NCBI GenBank assembly: GCA_029557215.1
Contig: JAKPQQ010000309.1
Span: 1-55,926, forward strand
Direction: 5' to 3'
Source of the DNA: Fibrobacterota bacterium
GTDB taxonomy: Bacteria; Fibrobacterota; Fibrobacteria; UBA5070
Length of the DNA: 55,926 nt
The translations under genes and the position numbers were made by a program. The stretch's first letter is position 1; each line of letters starts with the position of its first letter. A model generated the notes under the pieces. That model searched no databases and was not told where the DNA came from. It was given only the letters and a program-made list of their open reading frames with translations. Below, one piece after another: positions 40,636 to 48,597 of this stretch.

Positions 40636-42482
40636 CAGTTGAAATCGTCCGGTTGGAAGTATTCGTCCTCGAGCGACGGCGGAATGGCTTCCGGTTCGTC
40701 GGGCGGGACCAGGCCGGGAAGTGGTGTCGGACGGGGGCCCAGGCGCTTGCTTTCGTCCAGTCGTTCCACGCCTTCCTCGAAATCCTCTTCGGATGTCGTG
40801 TTGCGCACGACGCCCTCCAGGAAGTCGCGAGCCCGACCCGTCATGACGGCTTCCGCCTTGCGGGCCCACGCCGTGCCGGGAAGGCTGTCGACCACAAGCT
40901 TGTAGGCCTGGGCGGCCTGGGCGGAATCGCGACGCATGTTGTCGTGGATCCATCCGATGGCGTAGCGGGCGCGTTTCCCGGCCATCGTCCCGGATCGCTT
41001 GTCCACGATCGCCTGGAACGCTTCCACGGCCGCCGTCGGGTTGGAATCGTCCATCCATTTCCGTTCGGCGGCGCGGTAGTCCAGCTCGGCCGAATCCTCG
41101 CGCGTGATGGTGGTCACCTCGACGCCCGCGTTGCGCTGGGCGACCTTGGCGAATTCCGTTCCGGGCCACTCCTGGGCCACCTTCAGCCACGGGGCGGGAT
41201 CGAACCCTCCGGATTCGCCCAGTTCGTCGTCGGCGATCCAGGCCAGCGCGTACTCGGCCCGGGCTTTCTGGGCGGGTTTGGCGGCCGTGTCCGACAAGAT
41301 CCGTCCATAGGCGGCCCGGGCGCTGTCGCGTCCGCCCAACCGCAGCAGGTACAGCTCGGCCAGATCGAAGTTCCACGGGGTCCATCCGGAATCCGACACC
41401 TTGCGCTCCCGGATGCTGGCGAGATCGGAAAGCGCCGAGGCCAGCTCGCGGGCGCGGTTGCCCCAGAAGGTGTTTCCGCCCGCCTTCGCGCCGATCAGGT
41501 ACACGCGAAGCGCCTCGCGCACGTCGATGCGGCGAAGCCTCGCGTCGTCGCCCAGCATGACCAGGCCTTCGGCCACCTTGTCGGGCGGATCCAGGAGTTT
41601 TTCAAGGCGCGACAGATCCTGGATGGCTTCGGAGTGCCATCCGTTGGCGATCCCGATCCTGCCCAGTTCCACCAGGAGATCGGCGATGGATCGGGAGTAG
41701 CGGGTGTCGGAGGTCAGCTCCCGCAGTTCGGCGACGGCTTCCCGGGTCCGGCCTTTCCGGTCCAGCGCCAGCGTCGCCTTGAGCCTGGCCTGGAACCGCC
41801 GCACGTAGGGCAGGTGCTGGATTTCGGGGCGGGTGAAGGCCGTGCGGGCCGCGTCCCAATCCTGCTGCCCCCAGGCGAGGTTGCCCGAAAGCCAGGCGGC
41901 GTCGGCCTTCCGCGACCGCGGGGCGTCTTCGATGGCCAGGATCCGTGCCAGCTCGCGTCGGGCCGTGGTCGTGTCCAGTCGACCCAGGGCCAGCTGCGCG
42001 CGCATCCACGCGAGGCCGGCCGGACCGCCTTCCACCTTCAGGCTGTCCATGCGCCGCATCCATTCGGACGCTTCCGCGTAGCGGCCCAGCGCCAGCAGGC
42101 ACTCGATGGTCCCCTGGATCGCGGGCATCTCGCGCTTGTGGCCGGGATGGTTCTCCACGATCTCGCCGTAGGTGCGCACCGCGCGTTCGTACTCGCTCAG
42201 GCGCTGCTGGCTGCGACCGATCAGGATCAGCGCCTCGGGATGCCAGGAACTGTCCTTGGGCCACAGCTCCAGGACCTTCGAACCCTTGGCGATGGCCCGC
42301 TGGTACTGGGCCTTCTCGTCGGGGTTCACGTCCACCGTGTCCATCGGGTTCTTGCGGAAGCGTCGTTCCCGGTTGCGCTCGGCCGTCTCCCAGGCCTTGC
42401 GTCCGTTGAACAGCGTGTTCAGCCACAGGCATCCGGAGAACATGGGCGCGGCCACGACCGCCAGCAGCAGAAGGCGTTTCAT
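40635..42482 (-). CDS. TPR-rich outer-membrane lipoprotein
   Basis: 615 residues from ATG 42,482 (ATGA overlap with sppA); an ATG at 42,488 has a better spaced GGGA and cannot be excluded. Lipobox PMFSGC, C18. The rest is a long series of helical hairpins of TPR type (for example ALILIGRSQQRLSEYERAVRTYGEIVENHPG and AGKRARYAIGWIHDN), ending in a proline-rich, acidic tail. It resembles BamD-like or gliding/export-linked TPR lipoproteins, but no specific family is evident. Probably a scaffold on the periplasmic face of the outer membrane. It lies between sppA and rlpA in a run of envelope genes. Confidence 0.78.
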   Translation of the reverse strand: MKRLLLLAVVAAPMFSGCLWLNTLFNGRKAWETAERNRERRFRKNPMDTVDVNPDEKAQYQRAIAKGSKVLELWPKDSSWHPEALILIGRSQQRLSEYERAVRTYGEIVENHPGHKREMPAIQGTIECLLALGRYAEASEWMRRMDSLKVEGGPAGLAWMRAQLALGRLDTTTARRELARILAIEDAPRSRKADAAWLSGNLAWGQQDWDAARTAFTRPEIQHLPYVRRFQARLKATLALDRKGRTREAVAELRELTSDTRYSRSIADLLVELGRIGIANGWHSEAIQDLSRLEKLLDPPDKVAEGLVMLGDDARLRRIDVREALRVYLIGAKAGGNTFWGNRARELASALSDLASIRERKVSDSGWTPWNFDLAELYLLRLGGRDSARAAYGRILSDTAAKPAQKARAEYALAWIADDELGESGGFDPAPWLKVAQEWPGTEFAKVAQRNAGVEVTTITREDSAELDYRAAERKWMDDSNPTAAVEAFQAIVDKRSGTMAGKRARYAIGWIHDNMRRDSAQAAQAYKLVVDSLPGTAWARKAEAVMTGRARDFLEGVVRNTTSEEDFEEGVERLDESKRLGPRPTPLPGLVPPDEPEAIPPSLEDEYFQPDDFN

Positions 42483-44890
42483 TCCCATCGGGCGTCCCAG
42501 GATTGGGACCAGATGGTCGGGCGCGAGGCGTCCACGAGGCGTTCCCAGTTCGCGAGCCAGTCGGGTTCGGATCCGGCGGCCAGCCGGGCGAACGCCTGCG
42601 CCTGGACGGAAAGTCCGTCCCCGGACACCGGGTCGATCCATTCCGTGCGCCGTTCCACGGGGATTCCGGCCTTGGATCGGGCCCATCCGATCGCCTCCTC
42701 CAGCCCGCCGAGCGTGTCGACCAACCCCATGTCCCTGGCGCGGGCGCCGGAAAAGACGCGGCCGCCCCCGACCGCGAGGAACGCGGCGGAATCCAGCTTC
42801 CGGGCGGCCATGACCTGGTCGGCGAACCGCACATGGGCGTCTTCGACGTATTCCGTCATGCGCGCGAGCTCGAGCGAATCGAACTCCGCCCAGGGCGACA
42901 GGGCCCCGGCGTGGGCGGCGGTCCGCACGCGCTCCACGCGGATGCCCAGCGAATCCATCAGCCTCCCGACGGACATCTTCGCCGCGAAGACCCCGATGGA
43001 ACCCACCATGGCTTCGGGTTCGGAGAAGATCCTCGCGGCCGGGAGCGCCAGCATGTAGCCTCCCGACGCCGCGGTGCTGCCCAGGCTCGCGACCACGGGC
43101 TTCTTCTTCGCGAGGCGTTCGACCGCCCGCCGCAGCCGTTCGGAACCGGCGACGGATCCTCCCGGCGACTGGATGCGAAGCACCACGGCTCCGACCCTGC
43201 GGTCGTCGGCCAGCGCGTCCAGGCGTCGCGCGATGCGGTCGGCGGGGAGCGACCTGTTCCACGGAACCATCCCGGCGTCGCCGCCCTTGTCGACGATCTG
43301 GCCTTCCAGCGGGACCACCGCGATCCCGGGGCCGGCGCCCCAGGCGTCGTCGTGGGTGCCGGAAAGCGGCAAAGACAATTTCCGGCCGCGCGCCCACTTC
43401 CCGAGGTCTTCCTGCAGCAGCAGCGTGTCGACCAGGCCCTTGGCCACCGCCGCGCGGGGCAGGGTGGATCCCGTGTCGACGAACGAGACCAGCGCCGCGG
43501 GATCGATCCTTCGGCCTTCGGCCGCGCCGCCCAGGATCATCGAATCCAGGTCGAACAGGATCCGCGAGAGGTTCGCCCTGGCGGGATCCGACATCCGCTC
43601 CTTCTCGAACGGTTCCATGGCCGATTTCCAGGGTCCGGTCTTCACCACCTGCACGGCCACGCCGTGGCGCTTCAGGAATTCCCCGAAGTACAGCACGTCC
43701 ATGGCCAGTCCCCTGGTCCGCACGGCGCCTTCGGGGGAGATCGCGGCCTTGTCGGCGGCCGACATCACGTGGAGGTTGGCCATGTCCAGGTCGGCGGCCC
43801 AGACCCTCACTTCGCGTCCGGTCTTGCGCAGATCCAGAACCATGCGCCTCAGGACGCCCGCCTGCGTGGGCGAGAACCTGCCGGACCCCAGGTCCAGGAC
43901 CACCGTCTTCAGATCGCGGATCGTGGCCATTTCCCGGAAATCGTCGCGGATCCTCGCGAAGCCTTGCTTGCGCTGGAACGGCATGGGCGTGGCCTGGCTG
44001 GCCTCGGTCGCGACGGGAGGGACCCTGTAGATCAGGACCCCGTCCATGGCGCTGGTGGCGGGACGCGAACGCGACGACCAGCGGACGCCCGCCGTTTGGA
44101 ACTCCGGCCCCGTGGTCGCGGGTGTCGTGGAGGAATAGAACCCCAGGTTCGGGCGCACCTGGATCGCCACCCCGAACCCCCAGGTCGCGGTGCGCAGCGG
44201 GTCCATGCGGGCTTCCAGCCGCAGCCAGGATACCGGACGGATTTCGGCGCCGATCTCCCAGGACGGGTCGTCCCACGCCGAGCGGTTCCAGGGAGCGGAA
44301 GGCGTGGACACCTCCGCGGAAAAGGCGAGATCGGCGGTGGCGAACGGACGGATTCCGACGCCCAGCGAGTTGGTCCGGTCGCGGGAGGGGTCCCGTCGCA
44401 GGAAATCGGGATAGAGCCACGAAAGGGACAAGCGCGGGACGGGTCGCCACAGGGCGCCCAGATCGGCGCTCCAGCCTTGGCTGGAACCGTCCACCTCGTG
44501 CCGCACCGCGGTCGCGCCCAAGGAAAGCCCGCCGGGCAAGGGCGCCCCGACTCCGACCAGGAGGTTCGACTCCGACAGACCCGTGTTCCAGGGGCGCTTG
44601 CTCCAATCCACCGAGGCTCCCGAATTGCTCCAGGGGCGCCGTTCCCACCCGATCCCGAAATGCCGAGCTCCCACGAGCACCGCGTCCTGCCCCGCGGGTT
44701 CGCCGCCTCCCAGTTGGACGGCGAACTCCCGGCCGTCCATGAGCGCGAGTCCGGCCGGATTGGCCAGAAGCGAACGGATTCCGTCGGGCGCCAGGGGCGA
44801 TTGCATCGTGGAACGGTACGGCGCCGAGGCGACCAGGACGGGAACCAGGAGGATGCAGCGCGAGGCGGTGGAGGGCGGGTTTCGGGTCAT
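42479..44890 (-). CDS. SppA-type S49 peptidase fused to an N-terminal barrel-like domain
   Basis: 803 residues from ATG 44,890. Residues about 31-285 look like an outer-membrane barrel of the PorV/FadL-like type: GIRSLLANPAGLALMDG, then repeated amphipathic strands (SADLGALWRPVPRLSLSW, WEIGAEIRPVSWLRLEARM). Residues about 310-785 are a tandem S49 protease: catalytic Lys K422 in TGPWKSAMEPF and catalytic Ser S609 in GSTAASGGYM, the SppA dyad, plus MVGSIGVFA. SppA normally sits in the inner membrane and degrades cleaved signal peptides. The barrel-like fusion suggests a different location. It overlaps the TPR lipoprotein gene. Confidence 0.85.
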   Translation of the reverse strand: MTRNPPSTASRCILLVPVLVASAPYRSTMQSPLAPDGIRSLLANPAGLALMDGREFAVQLGGGEPAGQDAVLVGARHFGIGWERRPWSNSGASVDWSKRPWNTGLSESNLLVGVGAPLPGGLSLGATAVRHEVDGSSQGWSADLGALWRPVPRLSLSWLYPDFLRRDPSRDRTNSLGVGIRPFATADLAFSAEVSTPSAPWNRSAWDDPSWEIGAEIRPVSWLRLEARMDPLRTATWGFGVAIQVRPNLGFYSSTTPATTGPEFQTAGVRWSSRSRPATSAMDGVLIYRVPPVATEASQATPMPFQRKQGFARIRDDFREMATIRDLKTVVLDLGSGRFSPTQAGVLRRMVLDLRKTGREVRVWAADLDMANLHVMSAADKAAISPEGAVRTRGLAMDVLYFGEFLKRHGVAVQVVKTGPWKSAMEPFEKERMSDPARANLSRILFDLDSMILGGAAEGRRIDPAALVSFVDTGSTLPRAAVAKGLVDTLLLQEDLGKWARGRKLSLPLSGTHDDAWGAGPGIAVVPLEGQIVDKGGDAGMVPWNRSLPADRIARRLDALADDRRVGAVVLRIQSPGGSVAGSERLRRAVERLAKKKPVVASLGSTAASGGYMLALPAARIFSEPEAMVGSIGVFAAKMSVGRLMDSLGIRVERVRTAAHAGALSPWAEFDSLELARMTEYVEDAHVRFADQVMAARKLDSAAFLAVGGGRVFSGARARDMGLVDTLGGLEEAIGWARSKAGIPVERRTEWIDPVSGDGLSVQAQAFARLAAGSEPDWLANWERLVDASRPTIWSQSWDARWE

Positions 44891-44926
44891 GTCAAGCTGC
44901 TCCGGGGGCGCGAGGGATCGGTGCCG

Positions 44927-45400
44927 TCATCTGGAAAGTCCGATTCCGGCGTGGACCAACGGGGAAAAGAACGGCATGGGGACCAGCAGGATGGTCTGGA
45001 TCTTCCAGATGCGCCGGATGGCCGTGTATTCGCGGTCGGTGAAGTAGGGGACCTGGTCCAGGTCCAGGTAGCGCGACCACGAGCGGAATCGGCGAGCGGG
45101 CCAGATGTCGAGCCCGAGGATCGCCACGAAGAACAGCAGCTGGATCATGGGAAACGGGTTGCCCGTGTTGATCTGGACTTCGCTTTGCGGGCGGGAAACC
45201 CAGATCAGGACGCTGGCCGTGGAGGAAACGGCCGCGCCCATCCAGAACGCGAAATCCGCGTAGCGGGTCATGCGCGCCTCGCGGACGGTGAGCTGGCGGC
45301 GGAAGCAGAACGGGCGCCCGAACAATCCCGTGGCCAGGAGCATCATGCCCAGGGTGGTCGTTCCTTGCAGGATCGCCAGGGGTACCGGGTCGATGGTCAT
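44927..45400 (-). CDS. Small integral membrane protein of unknown function
   Basis: 157 residues from ATG 45,400, overlapping the thiE stop as ATGA. Four hydrophobic helices can be seen: ILQGTTTLGMMLLATGLFG, FAFWMGAAVSSTASVLIWV, MIQLLFFVAILGLDIW and ILLVPMPFFSPLVHAGIGL. The loops are basic on the expected cytoplasmic side (RFRSWSRY, YTAIRRIWK). The pattern resembles predicted DUF2214-like membrane proteins, but I am not confident. Coupling to thiE is by overlap only, and no role in thiamine metabolism is shown. Confidence 0.7.
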   Translation of the reverse strand: MTIDPVPLAILQGTTTLGMMLLATGLFGRPFCFRRQLTVREARMTRYADFAFWMGAAVSSTASVLIWVSRPQSEVQINTGNPFPMIQLLFFVAILGLDIWPARRFRSWSRYLDLDQVPYFTDREYTAIRRIWKIQTILLVPMPFFSPLVHAGIGLSR

Positions 45401-46050
45401 GCGGATCTCGAAGCCTTGGCGGATTCGACCAGGTCGACCAGCGTCCTCGCCGCTCGGGAAACGTCCGGAGCCTTGGTGATCGCGGTGACCACCGCCACGC
45501 GGTCGGCGCCCGCGCGCACGACGTCGGCGGCGTTGTCCATCCCGATGCCGCCCATGGTGGTGACAGGAACCGTCGAAATCCTGGCGATCTCCCGCACCAT
45601 GTCCAGACCCACGGGGACCACCGGGGTGTTCTTGGTGGCGGTCGGGAAGACCGGGCCGATGTTGATGTAGTCGGCGCCTTCGCGGATGGCTGCCGCGGCC
45701 TGCGCCGGATCGTGCGTGCTGCGTCCGACGATCTTCGACGGCCCCAGGAGCCGCTTGGCTTCGGCGGTGGGCAGGTCGTCCTGTCCCAGGTGGATTCCCG
45801 CGCAGTCCACCAGCGCGGCGATGTCGACGTGGTCGTTCAGGAGAAGATCGACCCCCAGTTCGCGACACAGCGCGGCCAGCGCCCGGGCCTTTTCCAGATA
45901 GAGCCTCTTGCCCGCGAGCTTGTCGCGGTATTGGATCAGGCGGATCCCTCCCGATGCGGCCGCGCGCACGATTTCCAGCTCGCTGCGCCCGTTGGACAAG
46001 GTGGGATCGGTGACCAGATAGACGGATACCCGTGAGAAATCGACGGCCAT
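45397..46050 (-). CDS. thiE: Thiamine-phosphate synthase
   Basis: 217 residues. The TIM-barrel carries the family motifs: YLVTDPTLSN, GGIRLIQYRDK with the pyrophosphate-binding Arg and Lys, LLLNDHVDIAALVDCAGIHLGQDD, IVGRSTHD and YINIGPVFPTATK, then TTMGGIG. It joins hydroxymethylpyrimidine pyrophosphate and thiazole phosphate to give thiamine phosphate. The other thi genes are not in the window, and no TPP riboswitch is visible in the 16 bases upstream. It follows the HD-GYP gene and overlaps the membrane-protein gene. Confidence 0.95.
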   Translation of the reverse strand: MAVDFSRVSVYLVTDPTLSNGRSELEIVRAAASGGIRLIQYRDKLAGKRLYLEKARALAALCRELGVDLLLNDHVDIAALVDCAGIHLGQDDLPTAEAKRLLGPSKIVGRSTHDPAQAAAAIREGADYINIGPVFPTATKNTPVVPVGLDMVREIARISTVPVTTMGGIGMDNAADVVRAGADRVAVVTAITKAPDVSRAARTLVDLVESAKASRSA

Positions 46051-46066
46051 GCGTTGAAAGTACTTG

Positions 46067-47269
46067 TCAGCGGCGCAACGCGGCGGGACCTTCGCCCCAA
46101 AGCTGGCGATGGTTCAGCCGCGAGCGCACCGGGGTCGCGCGGGGAAGGATCTCCTGGATCGTGATCCCGTCGGCCAGATCCCGGGTCGGGTAGATCTGCA
46201 GGATCTTGTCGCCGGCGTCGGCGACCACCCGGACCTCCGGGCATTTCAGGTTTTCCGTCCGGCGCGTGACCACCGCCGTCTCGTCGGTGGACAGCCGGAC
46301 CAGGACTCCGGGCGGATACACTCCCAGGATGCGGATGAACGTCTGGGTGATGTTCTCGTCCACCAGCGATCCACGGCTCTGGAAGATGGAATGGACCACG
46401 TTGGGACCTTGGATCGCGGGTCGGTAGGCGCGAGGCTTGGTCATCGCGCTGTAGATGTCGGCGATGCCCAGAAGGCGCGCCCAGGGGCAGATGTCGCCAC
46501 CGGAACGTCCGCCCGGGTATCCGCTGCCGTTCAGCCGTTCGTGGTGCTGTTCGATCGCCGACAGCCAATCCTTGTCCTCGACGCCGATCGCCCTCAGGAG
46601 CCGGGCGCTTTCCAGAGGATGTGTACGGACCTGCTCCTGCTGGTCGGGCGTCAGGGCGTCGGACTGGTGGTCCAGTTCGTCCTGCAATTCCAGGAACCCC
46701 ACGTCGCGCGTGAGGGCTGCCGCGACCAGCACCCGCTGCTGGTCGGAGCGCAGTCCCTGGTGCACCGCCACCAGGGCGCACAGCGAGGCCGAATGCAACG
46801 CGTGCAGGGTTCCGTAGCGGGCTTCCTCGAACAGTTCCAGCGAGGCCAGGAACGCGTCGGGGTCCTTGGCCAGCTGCACCTGGAGTGCGCGGGAAAGATC
46901 CAGGAACCGCTCGGGAAACCGCTCGGACTTGCCGTTGAGGATCTCGCAGAAGAACTCCTCCAGCTGCAGGCTCAGGCGGCTCACCGCCTGGAAGAACTTG
47001 GGAGTGCTCGGATCCTGCTGCCGCGGCTTGACGCGCCACGAACTCATGGCCGCCTGGTTGGGGGACTGGCCTTGCGCGGAAAGCGCCGCGGAAGCCGCAG
47101 GCTCGTCCTTTTCCATGAAGTAGCCGCGGGTCCACAGCTGCTTGGCCTGGGCTGCGTCGGGAATGGTCAGCCCTTTGGGCAGGAGCATCCTTCCCGAAGA
47201 ATCCACGATGTCCCACGGGAACGAGTTCCCCGGAACGAGCATGTCCCTCTCGGGTTGGCGCAGTGGCAT
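46067..47269 (-). CDS. HD-GYP-like protein with degenerate HD motif
   Basis: 400 residues from ATG 47,269; the frame opens further at a TTG (47,308) without better support. The N-terminal 130 residues are unclear (a helical segment at 90-135). The C-terminal half is an HD-GYP domain: H159, then ALTRDVG where the canonical LLHDIGK is expected, so the HD pair is R188-D189, HPLESARLL with H217, QHHERLNGSGYPGG with HHE at 242-244 and GYP at 250-252, and IADIYSAM with D271. The GYP signature is intact but the metal-binding His of HD is lost, so phosphodiesterase activity toward c-di-GMP is doubtful. It may be a c-di-GMP sensor. Confidence 0.85.
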   Translation of the reverse strand: MPLRQPERDMLVPGNSFPWDIVDSSGRMLLPKGLTIPDAAQAKQLWTRGYFMEKDEPAASAALSAQGQSPNQAAMSSWRVKPRQQDPSTPKFFQAVSRLSLQLEEFFCEILNGKSERFPERFLDLSRALQVQLAKDPDAFLASLELFEEARYGTLHALHSASLCALVAVHQGLRSDQQRVLVAAALTRDVGFLELQDELDHQSDALTPDQQEQVRTHPLESARLLRAIGVEDKDWLSAIEQHHERLNGSGYPGGRSGGDICPWARLLGIADIYSAMTKPRAYRPAIQGPNVVHSIFQSRGSLVDENITQTFIRILGVYPPGVLVRLSTDETAVVTRRTENLKCPEVRVVADAGDKILQIYPTRDLADGITIQEILPRATPVRSRLNHRQLWGEGPAALRR

Positions 47270-47352
47270 AGGATTGCCATTATGGCCTTCGAAACGGCAT
47301 CGGTGCAAGCGCGTGTTGGGTGTTCAGGATTTCGCAGGCCCAGGCGGCGATG

Positions 47353-48540
47353 TCAGGCCTTTCGGGCCACCCGTTCGTACACCTGTTTCAGGGCCGGGAC
47401 CACGACGTCCCAGGAAAAGAACCTGCGCGTCCTGGCGCGGGCGCCTTCCACCAGCCGTCGGGCGAGCTCGGGGTCGTCGGCCAGGCGCCGCAGCGCGTCG
47501 GCCAGGCGTTCGGGATCGGCCGGTGGCGCGAGCAGGCCCGATTCGCCGTCCACCACCACGTCGGGAATTCCGCCCACGTCCGATCCCACCAGGGGCAGCC
47601 CCATCTCGGCGGCCTCGATCAGCACCACGCCCAGGCCTTCGGTGTCGCCCTTGGAATCCACCACCGCCGGCAGCACGAACACGTCGGCTTCGGCGTAGGC
47701 CTTCGCGAGGTCTTCGGAGGAAAGTTTTCCCGTGAATTCGATCCTCGCGTCCCCTGTGGCGCGGGCGCGCTCCTTCAGGGTTTCGGTGCGGTCGCCGTGG
47801 CCCACGACCTTCAGGCGGAATCTGTCGCCTTCCAGGAAGGCCATCGCGTCGATCAGGTGCTCGATCCCCTTGCGCTCGATGTGCCTGCCCACGAACAGCA
47901 TCTTGAACGGATCGGAGGCCTGCCTCGCCGGTCTGGCCGGCTGGACGTTTTCCGGCAGCGTCGTCCCGTATGGAGACAGTTCCACCGGGACGTCTCGCAC
48001 TTCCAGGATGCGTCCTCGGGTGAAGCTGGAGTTGCACAGCGTGGCTTCCGACTGTCCCAGAAGCCAGCGCAGGATCGGTCGAATCCACTTCTTGCGCCGC
48101 ATCAGGAGCAGTTCGGCGCCATGGAAGTTCAGCACCACCGGCAGCCCCGACCGGATGCGTCCGGCCTGCGCGATCAGGCCGTGCGGAAACGGCCAATGGC
48201 AGTGGATGACATCGAACCGACCCTTGCGGCACAAGTTCCAGCAGCTGGCGAATCCCGACAGGATGTAGGGAATGGCCAGCAGCTGCAGCCAGGGCTTGTT
48301 GCGCGTCTTGGTGGCGGCGCCTTCGTCGCCGGTCAGGAATTCCACCGAACGCGGCGCGTAGCGGAACCGATGGACGCGGGTGCCGTCGATCTCGTGGCTG
48401 GCCAGGCCCATCCAGGAGGGGGCGAGGATCTCCACCTCGACGCCCGATTCGCGCAGCCGCTTCACGGATTCGCGCATCCAGGGGACTTCCGCATCTTCGG
48501 GGGTTCGCGCGTAGACGGACGAAATGAACAGCACTCGCAT
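47353..48540 (-). CDS. GT4 glycosyltransferase
   Basis: 395 residues from ATG 48,540. A GT-B fold enzyme: N-terminal MRVLFISSVYARTPEDAEVPW with its glycine-poor acceptor domain, and the C-terminal donor site with FVGRHIERKGIEHLIDAM, KVVGHGDR and the E-x7-E motif in EGLGVVLIEAAEMGLPL. It should transfer a sugar from a nucleotide donor, in the cytoplasm, to a surface polysaccharide or lipid acceptor. It is the last of the minus-strand run and divergent from dsbD. Downstream, 83 bases separate it from the HD-GYP gene. Confidence 0.9.
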   Translation of the reverse strand: MRVLFISSVYARTPEDAEVPWMRESVKRLRESGVEVEILAPSWMGLASHEIDGTRVHRFRYAPRSVEFLTGDEGAATKTRNKPWLQLLAIPYILSGFASCWNLCRKGRFDVIHCHWPFPHGLIAQAGRIRSGLPVVLNFHGAELLLMRRKKWIRPILRWLLGQSEATLCNSSFTRGRILEVRDVPVELSPYGTTLPENVQPARPARQASDPFKMLFVGRHIERKGIEHLIDAMAFLEGDRFRLKVVGHGDRTETLKERARATGDARIEFTGKLSSEDLAKAYAEADVFVLPAVVDSKGDTEGLGVVLIEAAEMGLPLVGSDVGGIPDVVVDGESGLLAPPADPERLADALRRLADDPELARRLVEGARARTRRFFSWDVVVPALKQVYERVARKA

Positions 48541-48597
48541 GTCCGCAAAGGTAGACGGGTTCGCCCAACCCCGTCGGGCGGTGTAGATTCGTCAGCT

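Noticed and set aside
45900..46066. TPP riboswitch in front of thiE
   Set aside because: Only 16 bases separate thiE from the preceding gene, and no CTGAGA-type element was seen.
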